From Euptelea pleiosperma (taxonomy: Eukaryota > Streptophyta > Magnoliopsida > Ranunculales > Eupteleaceae), in NCBI GenBank assembly GCA_035048495.1, contig CM068548.1, forward strand, positions 9,723,464 through 9,787,463: 64,000 bases of DNA, read 5' to 3'. The translations under genes and the position numbers were made by a program. Under the pieces are notes generated by a model. The model had not been told where the DNA came from. It searched no databases and saw only the letters and a program-made list of their open reading frames with translations. Below are positions 1 to 13,697 of the stretch, one piece after another (position 1 is the first letter of the stretch; the number at the start of each line of letters is the position of its first letter).

Positions 1-265
1 CAAATGCAACAACGTTACATAAAGTCGGTGATGAAAATAGGAATTACAGACAGGAATATCAAATTCTATAACACAAATTTTGAAATCGACACTAAAACTG
101 TGGACTCAATCCTGCATATACTTCAGTGTATGCAGACCTTGGTGTTACACAAACACGTTTATATCATCATCAGGGGGGATCCATACTCCACTCTCAGATC
201 AATCATCCGATTATTACTACCTACCCTGTAAAAGAATACACACTCCAGAATGTAGTAAAGAATAC

Positions 266-3200
266 CTAGCTTGATCGGCGATTCGATCGGAGAGACTCAA
301 AGTGAGCAGCAAATGTGTCATAGTCCGGAAGCTTTGGGTGAACATGACTAGCTCTCTTGAGTGAATTCTCTCTGGATGCTGAAGCCTCGCTCAAACTTGA
401 TGGCTTTGCAGTTTCAGTACTCCTAGATGCTACACTCTTGGGTGGAGTATTTGACAGTTGCTCCACTGCTGAACTAGGTTGAGACGACTTCAAACTCTCC
501 TCATGCACTGAAACTTCTGACTCTGGCTTAAATTTAGAAGGTTGACGTTCAACTGGTGTATTAGTTTTTGGCGACTTTAATCTTTCCTTGCGCATCGACA
601 CTTCAGGCTGTGCTGTAGGCTTAGACAGTTGTTGTTTAAGTTCAACTGAGGTATTAGTTTCCCGCCGCTTGGAATTCTCCCCACTTCCTGTACTTACAGT
701 CTGGGTTTGAGACTTAGTAATAGGTTTGGTCGTATAAGAACTTTGTGGAGAGGGTTTCCTTCCCATGCCAAAGTCAGAAGCAACTGGCACCTCGGATCCA
801 CTCGTAAATCTTGACAGGCTGCTCACATCAGATGCTGCTGGTGAACCCCTTGTCCTGCGAGAAATTCTGCCACCTGTATAACCTCTGCCGCCAACAGTTT
901 GGCGTGGGAGTACCTCAGCATCATCACTATCTGAATCAAAAATTGTCTTGGAGCTTCTTGAGATAGACTCTTTGTGAACTTCTATGCGTGGTTTCGGATT
1001 GTGCTGCTCCTGATAACGAGCTTCAGAACCCATTGAAGACTTGACCATGGGTGAAACAGTTGGTTGCTCAATGACAGTTGGAGTATCTTCTGCTGCTTGC
1101 TCATCACTATCTGAATCAAAAACTGTCTCGGAGCTTCTTGAGCTAGACTCTTTGTGAACTTCTATGCGGGGTTTCTGATTGTGCAGCTCCTGATAACAAG
1201 CTTCAGAACCCATTGAAGACTTGACCATGGGTGAAACAATTGGTTTTTCAATGACTGTTGGAGTATCTTCTGCTGCTTGCCGTCTGGATAAGGGTAAAGC
1301 ATCACCTGATGTACCCCTTGTGTAAGGTGGACGGATGTAACCACCCTTGTTTCGGAAACCTCCTGTCAATCTTCCAAGGCCTATCTCCTGGTCACTTTCG
1401 GATCTCGAGTAATTTGGAAATTCTGAATCTTTCATAGCATCTGGTGACCCTGATGCACTAAAATCATCCTTAGCTTTGACTTCCTTTGCTGATGGAAGTC
1501 TTGAAGATCGGAGAGGCTGCTGCTTCCCTTCAACCCTTGGACGATAAAATGGTTCCTGGTCCAAATCATCCAAATTCCCTGGGGATCTTGTGTGTATGTG
1601 AAATGGCTTCTCAGAAGGCAAGTCAGCCTGGCCATACTTTTTCCAAGATGCACCTCCAACATCCAGTTTTGATTCTTGGTTTCTCTCAGGCAGTGGACCT
1701 TCAGATTCTGAATCATCAGAAGAGGAATGTAACCAGGACTTTCTGTTCTTTCCTGCAGCTTTCTTTTCTTTAAAGGAGGATTTCATTGACCCATGACCCT
1801 TATCAGTCTGTGCTGATTCACCTCCAACATTTAGTTTCATTTCTTGGTTTCTCTCACGGTGTGCACCCTCATATTCCGAATCATCTGAGGAGGAATGTAA
1901 CCAAGGCTTTTTGTTGGCTCCTGTGGCTTCCTTTTCCATAGAGGATTTCATTGACCCATGCCCCTTATCAGTCTCGGCTGATTCTGAGCTTATTGTGAAG
2001 ACATTCTGCTTATGAGGCCGACTGCCAGACTCGATTCCTCCACTGAGTTTAAAATTGTCTGTCTCCTCTTCACTTTCAGAATCCAGGCCATCTGAAGCAT
2101 CGAAAGTTACAGGTAGTAAGTCATCTGACTTTGAAGGAACTGTTGTTTTCATCATCCTTTCAGAACTCTCAGAAGGGGAGCGGGGTTCTGTGTCAAAAAG
2201 TGATTGTGCACTGGACTTGTCCTCCAGGGACCCACTCCTGTGTTGCCTGGGGCTCCAAATACTTGCATTTGCTGAGAGATGAGAAGGTGATTTTCTTACT
2301 GGAGATGGGACATCAGACGGATCGAACTCATGTCCACTATACTCATCCTCTACACCAAAATTACAGTCTTTGTCCGAATCAGATTCATCAAAAACTACAG
2401 AAGGGTGATCGTTGAAGCTTGGCTGCTTGAAACCTCTTTGCGTGTCCCCTTGACCAGTATTCATGGAAGAGTGCTGACCACTATCATTCGCATACTTTTG
2501 GAGATCTGGATCCGAAATGACATCATCATGAGTGCTTTTATGGGAACGAGAGGAAGCAGATTCACTATATTGTTTTTTGATCATTCCTTCCCCAAATTGG
2601 TATGTATTCTCAGTTTTCTTACTCCGACGCTGCTGGTTCACAAATTCTACTTCAGATTGGCTAGATTGTTCATTGATCCTCACTTCACCACGAAAGACAC
2701 CCGACTCAGGCTTCTTGGTCTGCCAATTGGGATTGACGTCTTCCACCACAGATGAGCTCTTTTGATGATATCTATCTACCTTTTGGGGATTAGTCACCAA
2801 TATTTCATCATCAATGGAACCTATACTGGACCCTGATGAAACAGAAGGGCTAGATCTTCTCTTAATACTGCCATAACCATCATGTATTCTTTCAGTGACT
2901 CCCCGCAGGTTATCTATCTCGTTCCTATCTTTCTGTTGATTCTGCATCCTTGGATCCATGCCATAGGAGGAGCTTTTCTGTGAATCATCCACCATCTTCA
3001 TTGAATTCTTGGCAACATGTTCTCCCTTTACCTTGGGGCTCGATTTTCCACGTCCTTCATCTCTAAAACCATAAACAGATGATTCATGCCTTTCTGCGGA
3101 ATATTGCCTTGTAATATTTTCGCGGCTTGAAAGTTCTGCAGCAGCCCTAGCAGCTATACTTGCTCTTTCTGCAGATTCAGCGGCTGCTTGCGCAGCAGAT

Positions 3201-6200
3201 GTTGCATCCTTGAATTCCATATTCCAGTTCTGACTATTCATAGAAAAAGCATTCTCATCCTTGGAAGATGAACGTCTGATTTCTCTCTCCTCAGTTCCAC
3301 TTTCTGTAAAACAGACAAAACTCAAGAAATCTTGTAAGCAATAGATGCTGGATGTGATGGAACATGCTGGTGTTAGACCCAAAATGGATCATGGTAAATG
3401 AATAAGGTTCTGCTTCACATACCTGAAGCTCTCAGCTCGGGATGAGAAGTAGTAGGCTTTGTCATGGTACGAGTACTAGTATTTGTAGAAGCAAAAGACT
3501 GGGATCTCGGCGATGATCCGGATACATTTCTTTCAGAGAAGTTTGTAGATGATTCGTGCTGTTGACCAGGGGTAGCTGGGAGTTGGATACTGGAGGAATC
3601 CACAGGCATCTTGTTGGCGGTTTCAAATGTCCTCGGTCCATTCTGCTCAATCACAGATTCAGAATATAGATATTAATCATTTAATTCCATCAAAATCCAA
3701 TTCCAAGCAATCGATGGTTGAAAGTTCAATTAATTTTTCTCACAAGAAGATCCTCAGGAGGATTCAATTCTTTCTCTCCAAATGCTTCAGGATCCCATTT
3801 GACATTATGTTCTTGGGCAATTGCACTCAAGATCTTTAGTTTGGTCTCACCATTAGGTGCTCTTGCAGATAACTTCTCAACCATCTGAAACATGACAAAA
3901 TAAATTCATGATTAAGAAAAAGCACTTAGTTGTAAACCTTTAATTGAGGTATCATGGTTGACTTCCTTTAATTGCTCAATTTCAAATTTCAGTTAACAAG
4001 GACTGATGTACAAACTGTAGTAACTCACTGTACGGTTAACACCACATTCTGGCCGCAGCTCAAGCGCTGCAGCAGTAAACTCTTTTCCATATTTTGTTGT
4101 GAGAAGCTTGCGGACATCCAGGAGTTCTGGTACATCTGCACATCTTGGGGATGCAAATATTACACCAGATATTGCTTCCTTCAAGTCAATGGGGCAGTTC
4201 CTGGAGACAATAGGAGAGAGTATCAACACAAATTTCCGAAAACAAAAACAACTGTTAAAAGAGAAGGTTTAAGTTCGAATGCAAAACCATAAAAAAGGTA
4301 TAGAGAAGACTCCTGTCCCAAAAGGAGAATAAGCAGTTACGAGGCATCAGAAATTATATATATATATATATATACCACACAAAAGGTAGATTATACTAGG
4401 CCACGGAAACCTTTCATATGCCAAACCACTAAAGGAATCTAGGCTCCACATTCGAATGCTATGCTACAGTATTGCGTGCTTAAATCTTGAAGGTGGTGCC
4501 TACTCTGAGTCAGCTTTGCATCACGACATACAGATATAGCATTCAAATAAAAGAGCCTATATGGTTTCCCAACTCACCACTGAAATTAGTACAAGGGCTA
4601 TGAGGCTGCAATACCCTGTCAAATATTGGTTCAAGATGATCATTTTCATTGATATCGTACATGTGGAGTAGTGAAGTAAAAAGCTCCAACATTGCGACTG
4701 GGTTACCTAAGGATGTGACCAGCCCAAAGTAGCTCTGTCGACAGAGACTATCTCAGATAACCCCGTGTTATGATCTTCAATTTACAAGTTGGATTTGCAT
4801 TTTCAGGACAGCACTTGGAAATTTTTCAAGACAACAATCACTTTTAAGGTTTTCCAAGATAGAAGATCGAAAACAACAGGATTTTTGCATGCCAGCATTA
4901 AAGTGTCAAACCATTTCATAAGAGATGTCAAATTCCACCCTGCTACCAATACAATACCTAGGGAGGTGTATCGTACCACCTAGAAAACTATTTTATTTAA
5001 TCAACTGATGTCTTCATAGTAAATATGATACAGAAGGTAGTATTGTTTCACATAATATTTTTAGCTTATCTACCCATTAAATATGGGTAATGTACCTTCA
5101 TATCTAAGTGTATCGAAGCTTATCGAGATTTTTAGTTCATGCCTGTGCGGTCCAAGTTATTAAGAAATGCAGTAAAGAAAGATGAAGAAAGCATGTGAAT
5201 ACAATTTGTAATTCCAAATTTTCAACCAAACAAAAAAGACAATAATCACCCTGAAGGTAATCAGGTGCTTCCATTGTCATATACGATGATTACAAGTTTG
5301 TTTGGAATCATTTGAAATAATAATTACAACATACTTAAAATGAAAATGATAAGAGAAAATACATATACTGACAATCTAGCAAGTGATTTACTAAACTAAT
5401 TTTGTAGACATATAAATGCCAAAATCTCCATTCCATTAAAAAAGAAAGGAGTAACACAAAGAGTGTAGTTATTTTCTTATTCATCTTTGTTAATAAACAA
5501 AAAGGAAAGGCATAATTTTACAAATAAAATAGAAGAAAACATGAATATAACAAAGAAATTTATCTATTTTCTCATTTTCCAAAAAGAAACAAGGAATCAT
5601 CCACTTCAGTGACTCCATGGTGGAAGTTGCTCGCTTGAGGGGATTCCATCCTCGTGCTTATCTGGTCACATAATATAGTTTAAGCAACAACCTTACTGGG
5701 TGTAATCACCCAATTTCAATCAGAATGGGCAGAATGGCCCAACCATGGTTCTTATTCTTTTTTATGACAAATATAATCTAGCCATGCTTTATTATATGTT
5801 ATATGTAAAATCTATATTAGTTAAAGAAGACTATCCAAAAAAATAAAAAAGCTATTGTTATTCTTTGTTGTCCATGAATTGTTGCAACTGCTCTATCAAG
5901 AATTTCTGACTTAAGATGAAAATGAACAGAGATTGTGAATTAACACTGCCTAGCAGCTATTCCTTCCTATGCGTTCTCTCAGCAACATTGGATATTTTTA
6001 GTGACATGCTATAGAGAAAGATGAACAAATAATTATTACATGCTCAAAAGTGGAAACTGTTGCATGGAAATTCGATCACTTTAATGAATGGATATAGCAC
6101 AAACCATAAATGTTCAAACCGGAATATAGTGGATACTACTCAAGATCATGTGCATATACATACTTCTGTGACTCAATAATTGGCAAGCGTGCAACAATAA

Positions 6201-9200
6201 GTTCGCAATATATCTCGATAATATCATATGCTGCCATAGTCTTCTCCTCCCTCACTACATGTTCAACCTGAAATGAAACCAAGAAAAAAAATCAGTTTTG
6301 CAACAAAGCTCAATTAGATCTAACTCAAGAAGTCTTCTGCTGCCCACCATATGTTAAAACAACTCTAATCTCACTTAACCGAATATTCCGCAGAAAGATA
6401 ACATATCATGAATGTTCAATCAATATTCCATGTTGGTCTTTACTATGACTGATTGACATGAACCAGGATATCACATGGAATTATGCCCCAGTAATATCAA
6501 AATTTCCTGTATGCACAACATGGATAAAACTAGCGCCACATAACAATAAAAGTTGTCAAGAAAAAAATACAGACTCAAAAATGGGGAGCAAAAATAATAT
6601 CCATTATTTCCTAAAATCCAATACATGAAGACATATACAGGTAAAGAAATCCAGCATGTTGCTACCATGCTTTTATTATTATTATCACTATCCCACCAAA
6701 AATAAGGTAGATACATTTCTTTTCTTATTCATATAAAATAAATTCAATCAAAGGAGGAGCACTTTTACACTTTCTGACTCTTACTGAACCTTCGCTTCGC
6801 TTCAATATTTGAAATCAAAATAGCTGTCCCCTACTTCTACCGCATTCCGGGAGATTTTATGTTTTAAGTGTTCAGACACTGATTTTATGTTTTAAGTGTT
6901 CAAACACTTTTTCCATTCTGTTTTCTCCCATAATTAGCATTCTCTTTTGATTTCGTTATGATAATACTTCATGAGAATGAGGGATGTGAAGAAGTGACCC
7001 CCTACAAGTGCAAACTTGCAAAGGGGAGGTAACACCACACAATGGGTCTTCCTAAGAGATCTAGGACATAGATCAACCTAATCCGGATGTTTGGTAACCA
7101 TCTGATATGATTTGGTGATTCCTCATTGCCCTATTTTTCTTTTCCTAATCATAAAATAGTGCATTAAAATTCATGTTATTTTAATATGATTTGGTTATTT
7201 TTTGATCGAGGGAATCTCCTATCTAAGACCAATTAAATCCAAAATATGTAACATGTGTCATGTGCAGGTATAAGCGTGAAGGTTTTCCATACATAATAGC
7301 CTTCAACTGGTGGGTCCCAATATCTCGGCCTATGTACCACATGTATGGAGAAGGTAAGGAACTCTTCCATACACATGGTACGCTTGAAACAGAGATAGGA
7401 TCCACCTTTCAATTAGCGCATTGTGTATATGCCTTTTACTAGATAATTTTTAACTTATTAGTATCATTCTCTTAACTCTTCTTCTTCTTATGTCAATCTT
7501 TTAAAGCTACTGTTAAATTTGAGAAGATTAGGAATCCATCATCACAAAACTTACAAACGAGCTTGTGCCTTTCCGCTAGTCTTTCATGAAGACTAGATCC
7601 TGCTTCATGGGTTAACTACCTAAATCTTGACTTTTAACATAGGGTTTTCAACTATATCAACTCCAGCGTATAAAGTATGATACATTCCATTAAAATGAAG
7701 AAGAAAGAAGAACAAAGGAAACCTCTTTTGAGAACTTTTCGGTGTTCCTGTGATAACCTTTACTAGTTCTACCCATGTCTTCCTCTAATAAACTTCTGCT
7801 TTGACGGTTATTGATATTTCATCTCTCAATTATTCCACTCTTCCTGCCACGTAGCATTGATCTTTCCCATACATCAAAACACAAAGGGAAAACAAAGAAA
7901 TGCATTCAAAAAATTAGTTTAGGAAAGTTTATCGAATCTCCAACATTTCTCATGAAGTTTCCCCATTTGTTTCTCTCTAGGTATTTATTTTCACTAGCAC
8001 TTGCTCTAAAATTCTAGGCGCACCTTCAGGTAAGGCATGCCAAAAGCAAACCAAAAAGAAATCTAGAGGGAAAGATCGGTTAGCCTTCTAGCTATAATCT
8101 CGCACAAGAGGCAAATTACCTAACAACAATTTTGCACTTCACAATTTTCTTCAACTTCTACCCTTCCTTATATTTTTGGATATGTTTGGATTGTACAAAA
8201 TATGTATTCAAAGAAGACAAGACCACTCGGATACTAACATGATACCTAAGAAGAAAATAAAGTGAAGAACTCCAAAGTCCCACCCACATGGTTTCCTAAC
8301 AAAACTCATTTCTCCCCGAAACCAACTCCTATCCTTTGACCCATGAGGCACAAATCGTTTATACCTCAACCAAGGTGCATCTTGAGGGCGAGATTTGACG
8401 CTATAAAAATTATCAAAAAAAAAAATTGAGGCTATGAACCAATGCACAAAAGCAACCTCTACCAATGGTTTTGTACATTTCCATTCTTGTTCAACTTCTA
8501 CCTATCCTAGACTTTGGGATAAGTTTGATTTTACCTATGTAACAAGGAAACAACACTTTTAGGGTTTTTTGCCGTGTCAAACACGTCGACAGACGGACAC
8601 GAGTGTCGAGTACAACAGTGTAACCCTTTTTTAATTATTTTTTATTTAATAAATGGTTTCTAAAAGAGGGTTGGTGTGTTATATCCTCCTAAAATAAATA
8701 AGACAAGGGCTCCAAAGTCCCAACCACATGCTTTCCTAACAATACTCAATTTTGTGAGAGGGAAGGAGTGTTTCTATTGGCGCAAGTCATAACATTGTTC
8801 CACTCACAACTTAGCAATCTTTGAGTGTTTGGTATGACTCAAAGATTCCAAGAGTTTAGCTATTCAACATATTTCCTATTCTAATGCAAACTTGTTATCA
8901 GTGTAATGTGTATATTGCTTGAGTCGTTTTTGCTCTGATCATTTATGTATCCTTATCACATTTTTTCATCATTATGTTTTGATCATTTATGTATCCTTTT
9001 CACATTTTTTCATGATTACTAACTTTTGTTTTTCTACAATGGAATGAATCCAAACCTTATGCTTGCAACTCAACGTGTGAAGAGTTGCCAAAGTCAATGC
9101 TCTTATTATGTGTAGATTTCCCAAACAAAGATCATACGACACCCGCACGTGCAATTATCTATCAGACGGCACCCGCACGTGGAACTATCTATCAGACGGT

Positions 9201-12200
9201 ACCCGCACATGGAATTATCTACCAGACGGCGCCCGCACGACAGACTATGATATATACTAATATCCTTCACTCATGAAATACCCATTTAGTACTCACGTAG
9301 GGCACTAAGACAGTAATCTTGCCCGCACAAGGGTCATGTGCCCGCTAATAGGAATTCCACTTCTAACCACGCTATCTAGTCTCGCGCACTAATATGGGGG
9401 TCAAAGATAAATCGTAGGATTGGTAAGACAAGTGTATGAGGGATCGATCACGGGCAATCTTGTTCGCATAACCACTAAAACAATTGGGAATAGGATACTC
9501 GCTTGATCGACCATTGCCCGGGTTGCACAAAGGCACCGTAATATGCCACGTATTCGATCAAAGGGTCGTAATCATATACGACGGCGCCACCTCTGATTCA
9601 CATGGTATAATACGGATGCGTGATGAAAATAAACACATTTATTACAATCAGGCCCTCTTGGGGGAGAAAACCAGAGCCGATGTGTTACCCGGATCTCCTA
9701 CCTTGTTCTCTTATGAACCTCTCTTCTTTATCTTCCTTCTTTGTGGTCTTGACAACCGCATAGTCCGCAAGAACCCTGGACTTGGATGCCATGGATTCCT
9801 CTTTGATTTGTTTTTAAGCATGTTTTTCTGTGTTCTAAAGTGATTATTATCAATAAAGAGGGTCGATTATCATTTCTGGGTTCTAGATCTCTTTTTAACC
9901 ATTTACATTATGCTATTGAAGGCTCTAAAAGGATGAGAGGAAGACCGAAAGGAGATCGATGGAGATAATTGGAAAAAATTGAAAGACCTACGCTCTAACA
10001 TAAGATGTGGCCCTTCATAGATTGAAATAGCATAATAGGATTTGTTTACACGAAAGTAGTTGAGATAAGATTTTGTTAATTGATTGATTAATAATAAAAT
10101 TGCTAAAGGGTACAAAATTTGATTTGCATACTTCCACCCGAAATAGAAAGTTCCTTAATGGAAATAGTAATATGAAATGACGAAGGAAAACAAATTGTTT
10201 ACAATTTATGCAAGATATGTGCACAAACTAGAAGTCTAAGTATTGGTTAAATGTCCTGCATCAAAGTGGTATCAGAGCGGGAGGTCTTGTGTTCGAGTCT
10301 CCTCACCGGAGGTGATTAATGTAGGAGCATTTTCACACCAGGCTCGAACGGGGCAGCCTGCGTAAATGGGGCACATTCGGGGTGGGGTGGCCCATGTGAT
10401 ATGGGCCCACGAGGGGTCGTGTCGACCAAGAGTATGGGGAGTATTGGTTAAATGTCCTGTATGAGATAAAGGAATTTAATCTCACGCTACCAATAGTCGC
10501 GGCTTTTGGGGAGTATTGGTTAAATGTCCTGCATCAACTACTGTGGCGCAACGGTTCCTAAATGGCCGTCCACTAGATTTAGACAAGACTCAGAGTCACT
10601 TTACCCTCCTCATCTCCACCATCTCTTGCCACCTCAGATAGACTTACCATGACCGCTTTGTTTTTAACTCTTACGTGAGAGCTTAGAATTGGTATTTCAA
10701 AATACCCTAGCTGCACCCATTGATAGGCAAGTCTTGTCAACTTGTCCCCCCAACTCGCCTCTTCTTCGAATGAGTCATGTACTCCTTCCGCTTTTGCTGC
10801 TCCAAAAACTCCAAACAACATGTCTAGAGTTACTACTGTATGTTGGCTTTTCCTGTCACTTGGCAGGTTAATTGTCATATGGATGGTGAAACATCATAAA
10901 CATTGGTTGGGGAAGTTTCCAAAATGGGTTTGGTTCCTCAACGAAGTCCAGAAACGCCCATTCCGATGTTTCAAACCATTGTTTTGCGACCATGTTCAGC
11001 AACTCCAAGATATTCATATGAGAAAGGAGGGGTTAAGCGCCAAAATCCGACACTTTCTTCTCCTCCAGTGACTATAGGTGTAAGGGTGATTGAGGAAAAG
11101 ATTCTTTGGCAACAATTGGAGCAAGGTTGCACGGAGATGAAGCTTCAGTCAATAGAGTTTGAATGAAATTTCATCATCATCATCTATGCCTTGTCCCAAA
11201 TGTTTAGGGTCAAAAACACGAATCCTATTTCTCAATATGACTCTATTTAAAGCTATGTATTCTGTCAAAGCATATGTCTTTATATCTTTCCTTGCTCCCT
11301 CCATCCATGTCATTTTCAGCCTTCTACTCCCCTTATAAGGCCTTCAACTTGCACCCATGCGCTCCTCGACGGTGCCATCATTGGTCTTCGTTGCACATGC
11401 CCAAATCATCTCAATTGACTCCTCATTATTTTATCCCTTGGAGTTATTCTTAGATTTTCTCAAATGTGCTCAATTTTTGCATTTCATTTTCCAATTTTTT
11501 TCACTCATCCATCTCAACATCCTCGTTTGTACCACACTCATTCTATGAACATGGTGTTTCTTAACTGCACACCATTTAGCTCCATAAAGCATAGTTGGTA
11601 CAAATGTCTTATACAAATTTTCTTTTAGCTTGATAAGTACACGTCGATCACATTATACTCTAGATGTGTGTTCCTATTTTAACCATCCAGCACTAATTAA
11701 ATGGGTCAATTCTTTACCAATCTCTCCATCTTTATGAATATTTGAACCTAAATAATGAAATTAGTCACTTTGAGGTATTTCTTGTCCATCTTATTCTTAT
11801 GAATAACTGAACTTTTTTTCCCTAATACCACCGACTAAATCAACTCTCTAGGAACTCTATTATATGCTTTTGTAAGTCAATAAAAATTATATGCAGATTT
11901 TTCCTCTTTTCTCGATCTTTTCCATTAGTTGTCTAAGTACGAAGATGACCTCAATTGTTAACCACTTAACCTCCCTAGCATGAAACCAAAGTGGTTTTTT
12001 GATATTATTGTTTCTTATCATAATTTCTCTTTGACCCTCTCCCATAATTACATAGTGTGGCCTCAACAATTTTATTCCACTATATTTAATATAATTTTGT
12101 ACATTTACCTTATTCTTGTAATAGGTACAATAAGACCTCTCAACTCATTTGGCATTTTCTTAGTCTCCAATATATTATTGAACAACTTAGTTAGCCAACA

Positions 12201-13697
12201 TAATTCACTTTCTCATGCACTTCCAAACCTCTATTGGAATACAGCTTTCAATGAAATTTATGATTCTTTAAATGTAATGTTGACTAGGTTCAAACCTATG
12301 GTAACTGGTTTTAACAAAGAGTGGATAACAATTACTAAGGATTTAATGAGTTACATTAATTATTGTGTAGGGTACGTTAGAAGAGATTCCACATGGAGGG
12401 CACAGTACATGTGACCGTGTGAGGTGTTGCTACATTCGAGGTGGTTGTGCTTGGGACCTATGGGCCCTCTTAATAAAAAAAAATTATATTATCCACCAAA
12501 TGTGTCGATATAAAGGATCAACATGTGCCTTGTAAATGACTATGGATAACAAGGTTAAAAAATCTGCAGGGTGTACAAGGAGAAATTGTCACATGACACT
12601 TGGAGCGGATAATAAATCATGAAATCAAAATCTTGATATTCTCTAAATCTAGCTGGTCAGCTACATAAAAATAGGCTATTGAGAATCAGCCCAATGTCTG
12701 ACCATTTTCATCCACAAACTTAAAATCAAACTCTACTATCTGCAAAATAGGGAAGTTTCTTCCACTCGCAGGAAATTCTCACACACACTTTCCATCTCAG
12801 TTTTGGGTAGGATTATGTATTTGTGTTCTTCATTTGGAATCCATCAAAAAGGATAGACGAGTCACTTATTCTGATAAAGTTTCTAGCTCAAAATCCTACA
12901 AAACTAACGGACAAATATGAAATTGAGTAGTGTTTTCTCAGAGTCCATTATAACAAAGTCCCCGTATGCTTGAGTTCCTCATCAGTTAATATAGCAAATA
13001 AGATCTGTTTACTGGCCACTACACTTCCTTCAAAGATGCCATTACAACTGCATGTTTGTTGTGGCACTGGCACGAACATGTTATTTGACTCCAAGAGATC
13101 AGTTGGTGTCATCTCCAATCCATAAGACACACACTTTTACACGTGATGGCAGCTTAATTAGATCCAAAGAATTTAAGATCCTAGACTACAATCATATACC
13201 CAAAACTATACATCAGTTAAGAATAAACATACAACCTAATTAATACCTCAGAAAATCAACATCTCCACAAAATACTGAAATAGTAACAGTTAATTTCACG
13301 GGAACAGACCGAAAACATTATTTTTTTCAAAAATTTGATTCAAATACATACCCGAATCATTGCTGTCTTCTCCTGCCCAGACTCAAGAAGCTGAGCCAAA
13401 TCCCTCTTCATCTGCCTCAACAACGCCTCCCTCTTGTTCTTCAGAAGCTTTATACGAGCCGCTGCAAGCTTCAAAGACGTCTTGCTGTACCATTCAACCA
13501 AGTCAAAACCCTCAATTTTCAGCCAAAAACAAAAACAATCCCAATTCTCACAACAACAAATACAAAATCTAAATCGTTTAAGATCTTCTCTCCAGATATG
13601 AATAATCAACTCATCTGTTCACCAAAAAAAAAATTTCTAGGGTTCGTAGAGTAGATAGTAATCACCATTTCCCGGATTTGAAGCTCCTATGAAGCAT
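266..13697 (-). CDS. IST1-like protein (ESCRT-III/VPS4 regulator), 7 coding exons
   Basis: Coding exons on the minus strand: 13697-13666, 13484-13352, 6267-6164, 4200-4029, 3884-3744, 3642-3423, 3303-266. All junctions are GT-AG and the phases join to 1279 codons plus stop. Residues about 1-190 form the IST1 (DUF292) domain: it opens MLHRSFKSGKCKTSLKLAAA and contains KNKREALLRQ, QEKTAMIRVEHVVREE and ASPRCADVPELL, near-invariant in plant IST1-like proteins. Known family role: IST1 binds ESCRT-III CHMP1 and the VPS4/LIP5 ATPase at multivesicular endosomes. The remaining ~1085 residues are a Ser/Asp/Glu-rich, probably disordered tail with internal duplications. The last 25 residues contain DYDTFAAHFESLRSNRR, resembling a MIT-interacting motif (MIM1), which is my inference. 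The start is set by the conserved MLH(R/K)SF N-terminus. The introns are very unequal (7.1 kb between exons 2 and 3). No break seen. Confidence 0.93.
921..1280 (-). repeat. In-frame 180-bp tandem duplication in the IST1-like tail exon
   Basis: Two adjacent 180-bp units (starting at 921 and 1101) encode two 60-residue blocks, each with FDSDSD, an AAEDTPTVIE stretch, VSPMVKSSMGSEA and RIEVHKES. A second, older duplication of about 165 bp lies at about 1640-1960, where TDKGHGSMKSS and LHSSSDDSE occur twice. Both are in frame and enlarge the acidic Ser-rich tail. Confidence 0.85.
4201..6163. other. IST1-like intron 3, no gene seen
   Basis: About 2 kb of AT-rich intron between coding exons 3 and 4. 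It holds a (TA)n run at 4354-4374. I see no coding potential or recognisable element. Confidence 0.7.
4354..4374. repeat. (TA)n microsatellite
   Basis: About ten uninterrupted TA units inside an IST1-like intron. Confidence 0.9.
9141..9240. repeat. 30-bp minisatellite, about 3.3 units
   Basis: The phrase ACCCGCACGTG followed by (G/C)AA(C/T)TATCTA(T/C)CAGACGG recurs exactly every 30 bp, starting at 9141, 9171, 9201 and 9231, with a few substitutions. Confidence 0.85.
10238..10545 (+). mobile_element. TRIM/LARD-like LTR retroelement remnant with iMet primer-binding site
   Basis: TGGTATCAGAGC at about 10268 is the standard plant primer-binding site complementary to initiator tRNA-Met. The phrase AGTATTGGTTAAATGTCCTG occurs three times (about 10238, 10441, 10511), consistent with LTR ends; the second and third follow a GGGGAGT purine tract. 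No coding region lies between. The adjacent GTTCGAGTCTC resembles a tRNA B-box, so a tRNA-derived SINE is the alternative reading. Confidence 0.5.
11168..12110 (-). pseudogene. RTE-type LINE fossil, 3' part of the reverse transcriptase ORF
   Basis: Read on the minus strand through several stops and shifts, the conceptual product has recognisable plant RTE-LINE phrases: FVLRQLMEK near 11920 (core family pattern ending in an AYDRVPRE-like segment), then NIHKDGEI...GAGWLK-like near 11700, VKKHHVHRM near 11560, TRMLRWM, and the terminal LGQG phrase near 11195. The element ends at a (GAT)n repeat (ATC repeats at 11168-11185 on the plus strand), typical of RTE 3' tails. It is non-functional. Confidence 0.7.

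Larger units (their letters stand above)
6268..13351. other. IST1-like intron 2, 7.1 kb, TE-derived
   Basis: A single intron between the exon ending ATG-ATT-CGG and the exon starting GTT-GAA-CAT. It contains short tandem duplications (6853-6908, period 28; 8937-9023, period 44), a 30-bp minisatellite (9141-9240), an LTR-type remnant (10238-10545) and an antisense RTE LINE fossil (11168-12110). A motif of about 50 bp (CTCCAAAGTCCC...CACATG...TTTCCTAACAA) occurs at about 8268 and again at about 8708. The stretch 9300-9900 resembles LTR or retroelement leader sequence, but I could not classify it. Confidence 0.7.

Noticed and set aside
2330..2755. Open plus-strand frame opposite the IST1-like last exon
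   Set aside because: It lies entirely antisense to a well-supported conserved exon and has no recognisable motifs.
9484..9843. 119-codon open frame in IST1-like intron 2
   Set aside because: No family resemblance; probably retroelement leader sequence, but not provable by eye.
10250..10310. Possible tRNA gene (TGGTATCAGAGC plus GTTCGAGTCTC)
   Set aside because: No cloverleaf or acceptor stem can be paired; better explained as a primer-binding site or SINE relic.
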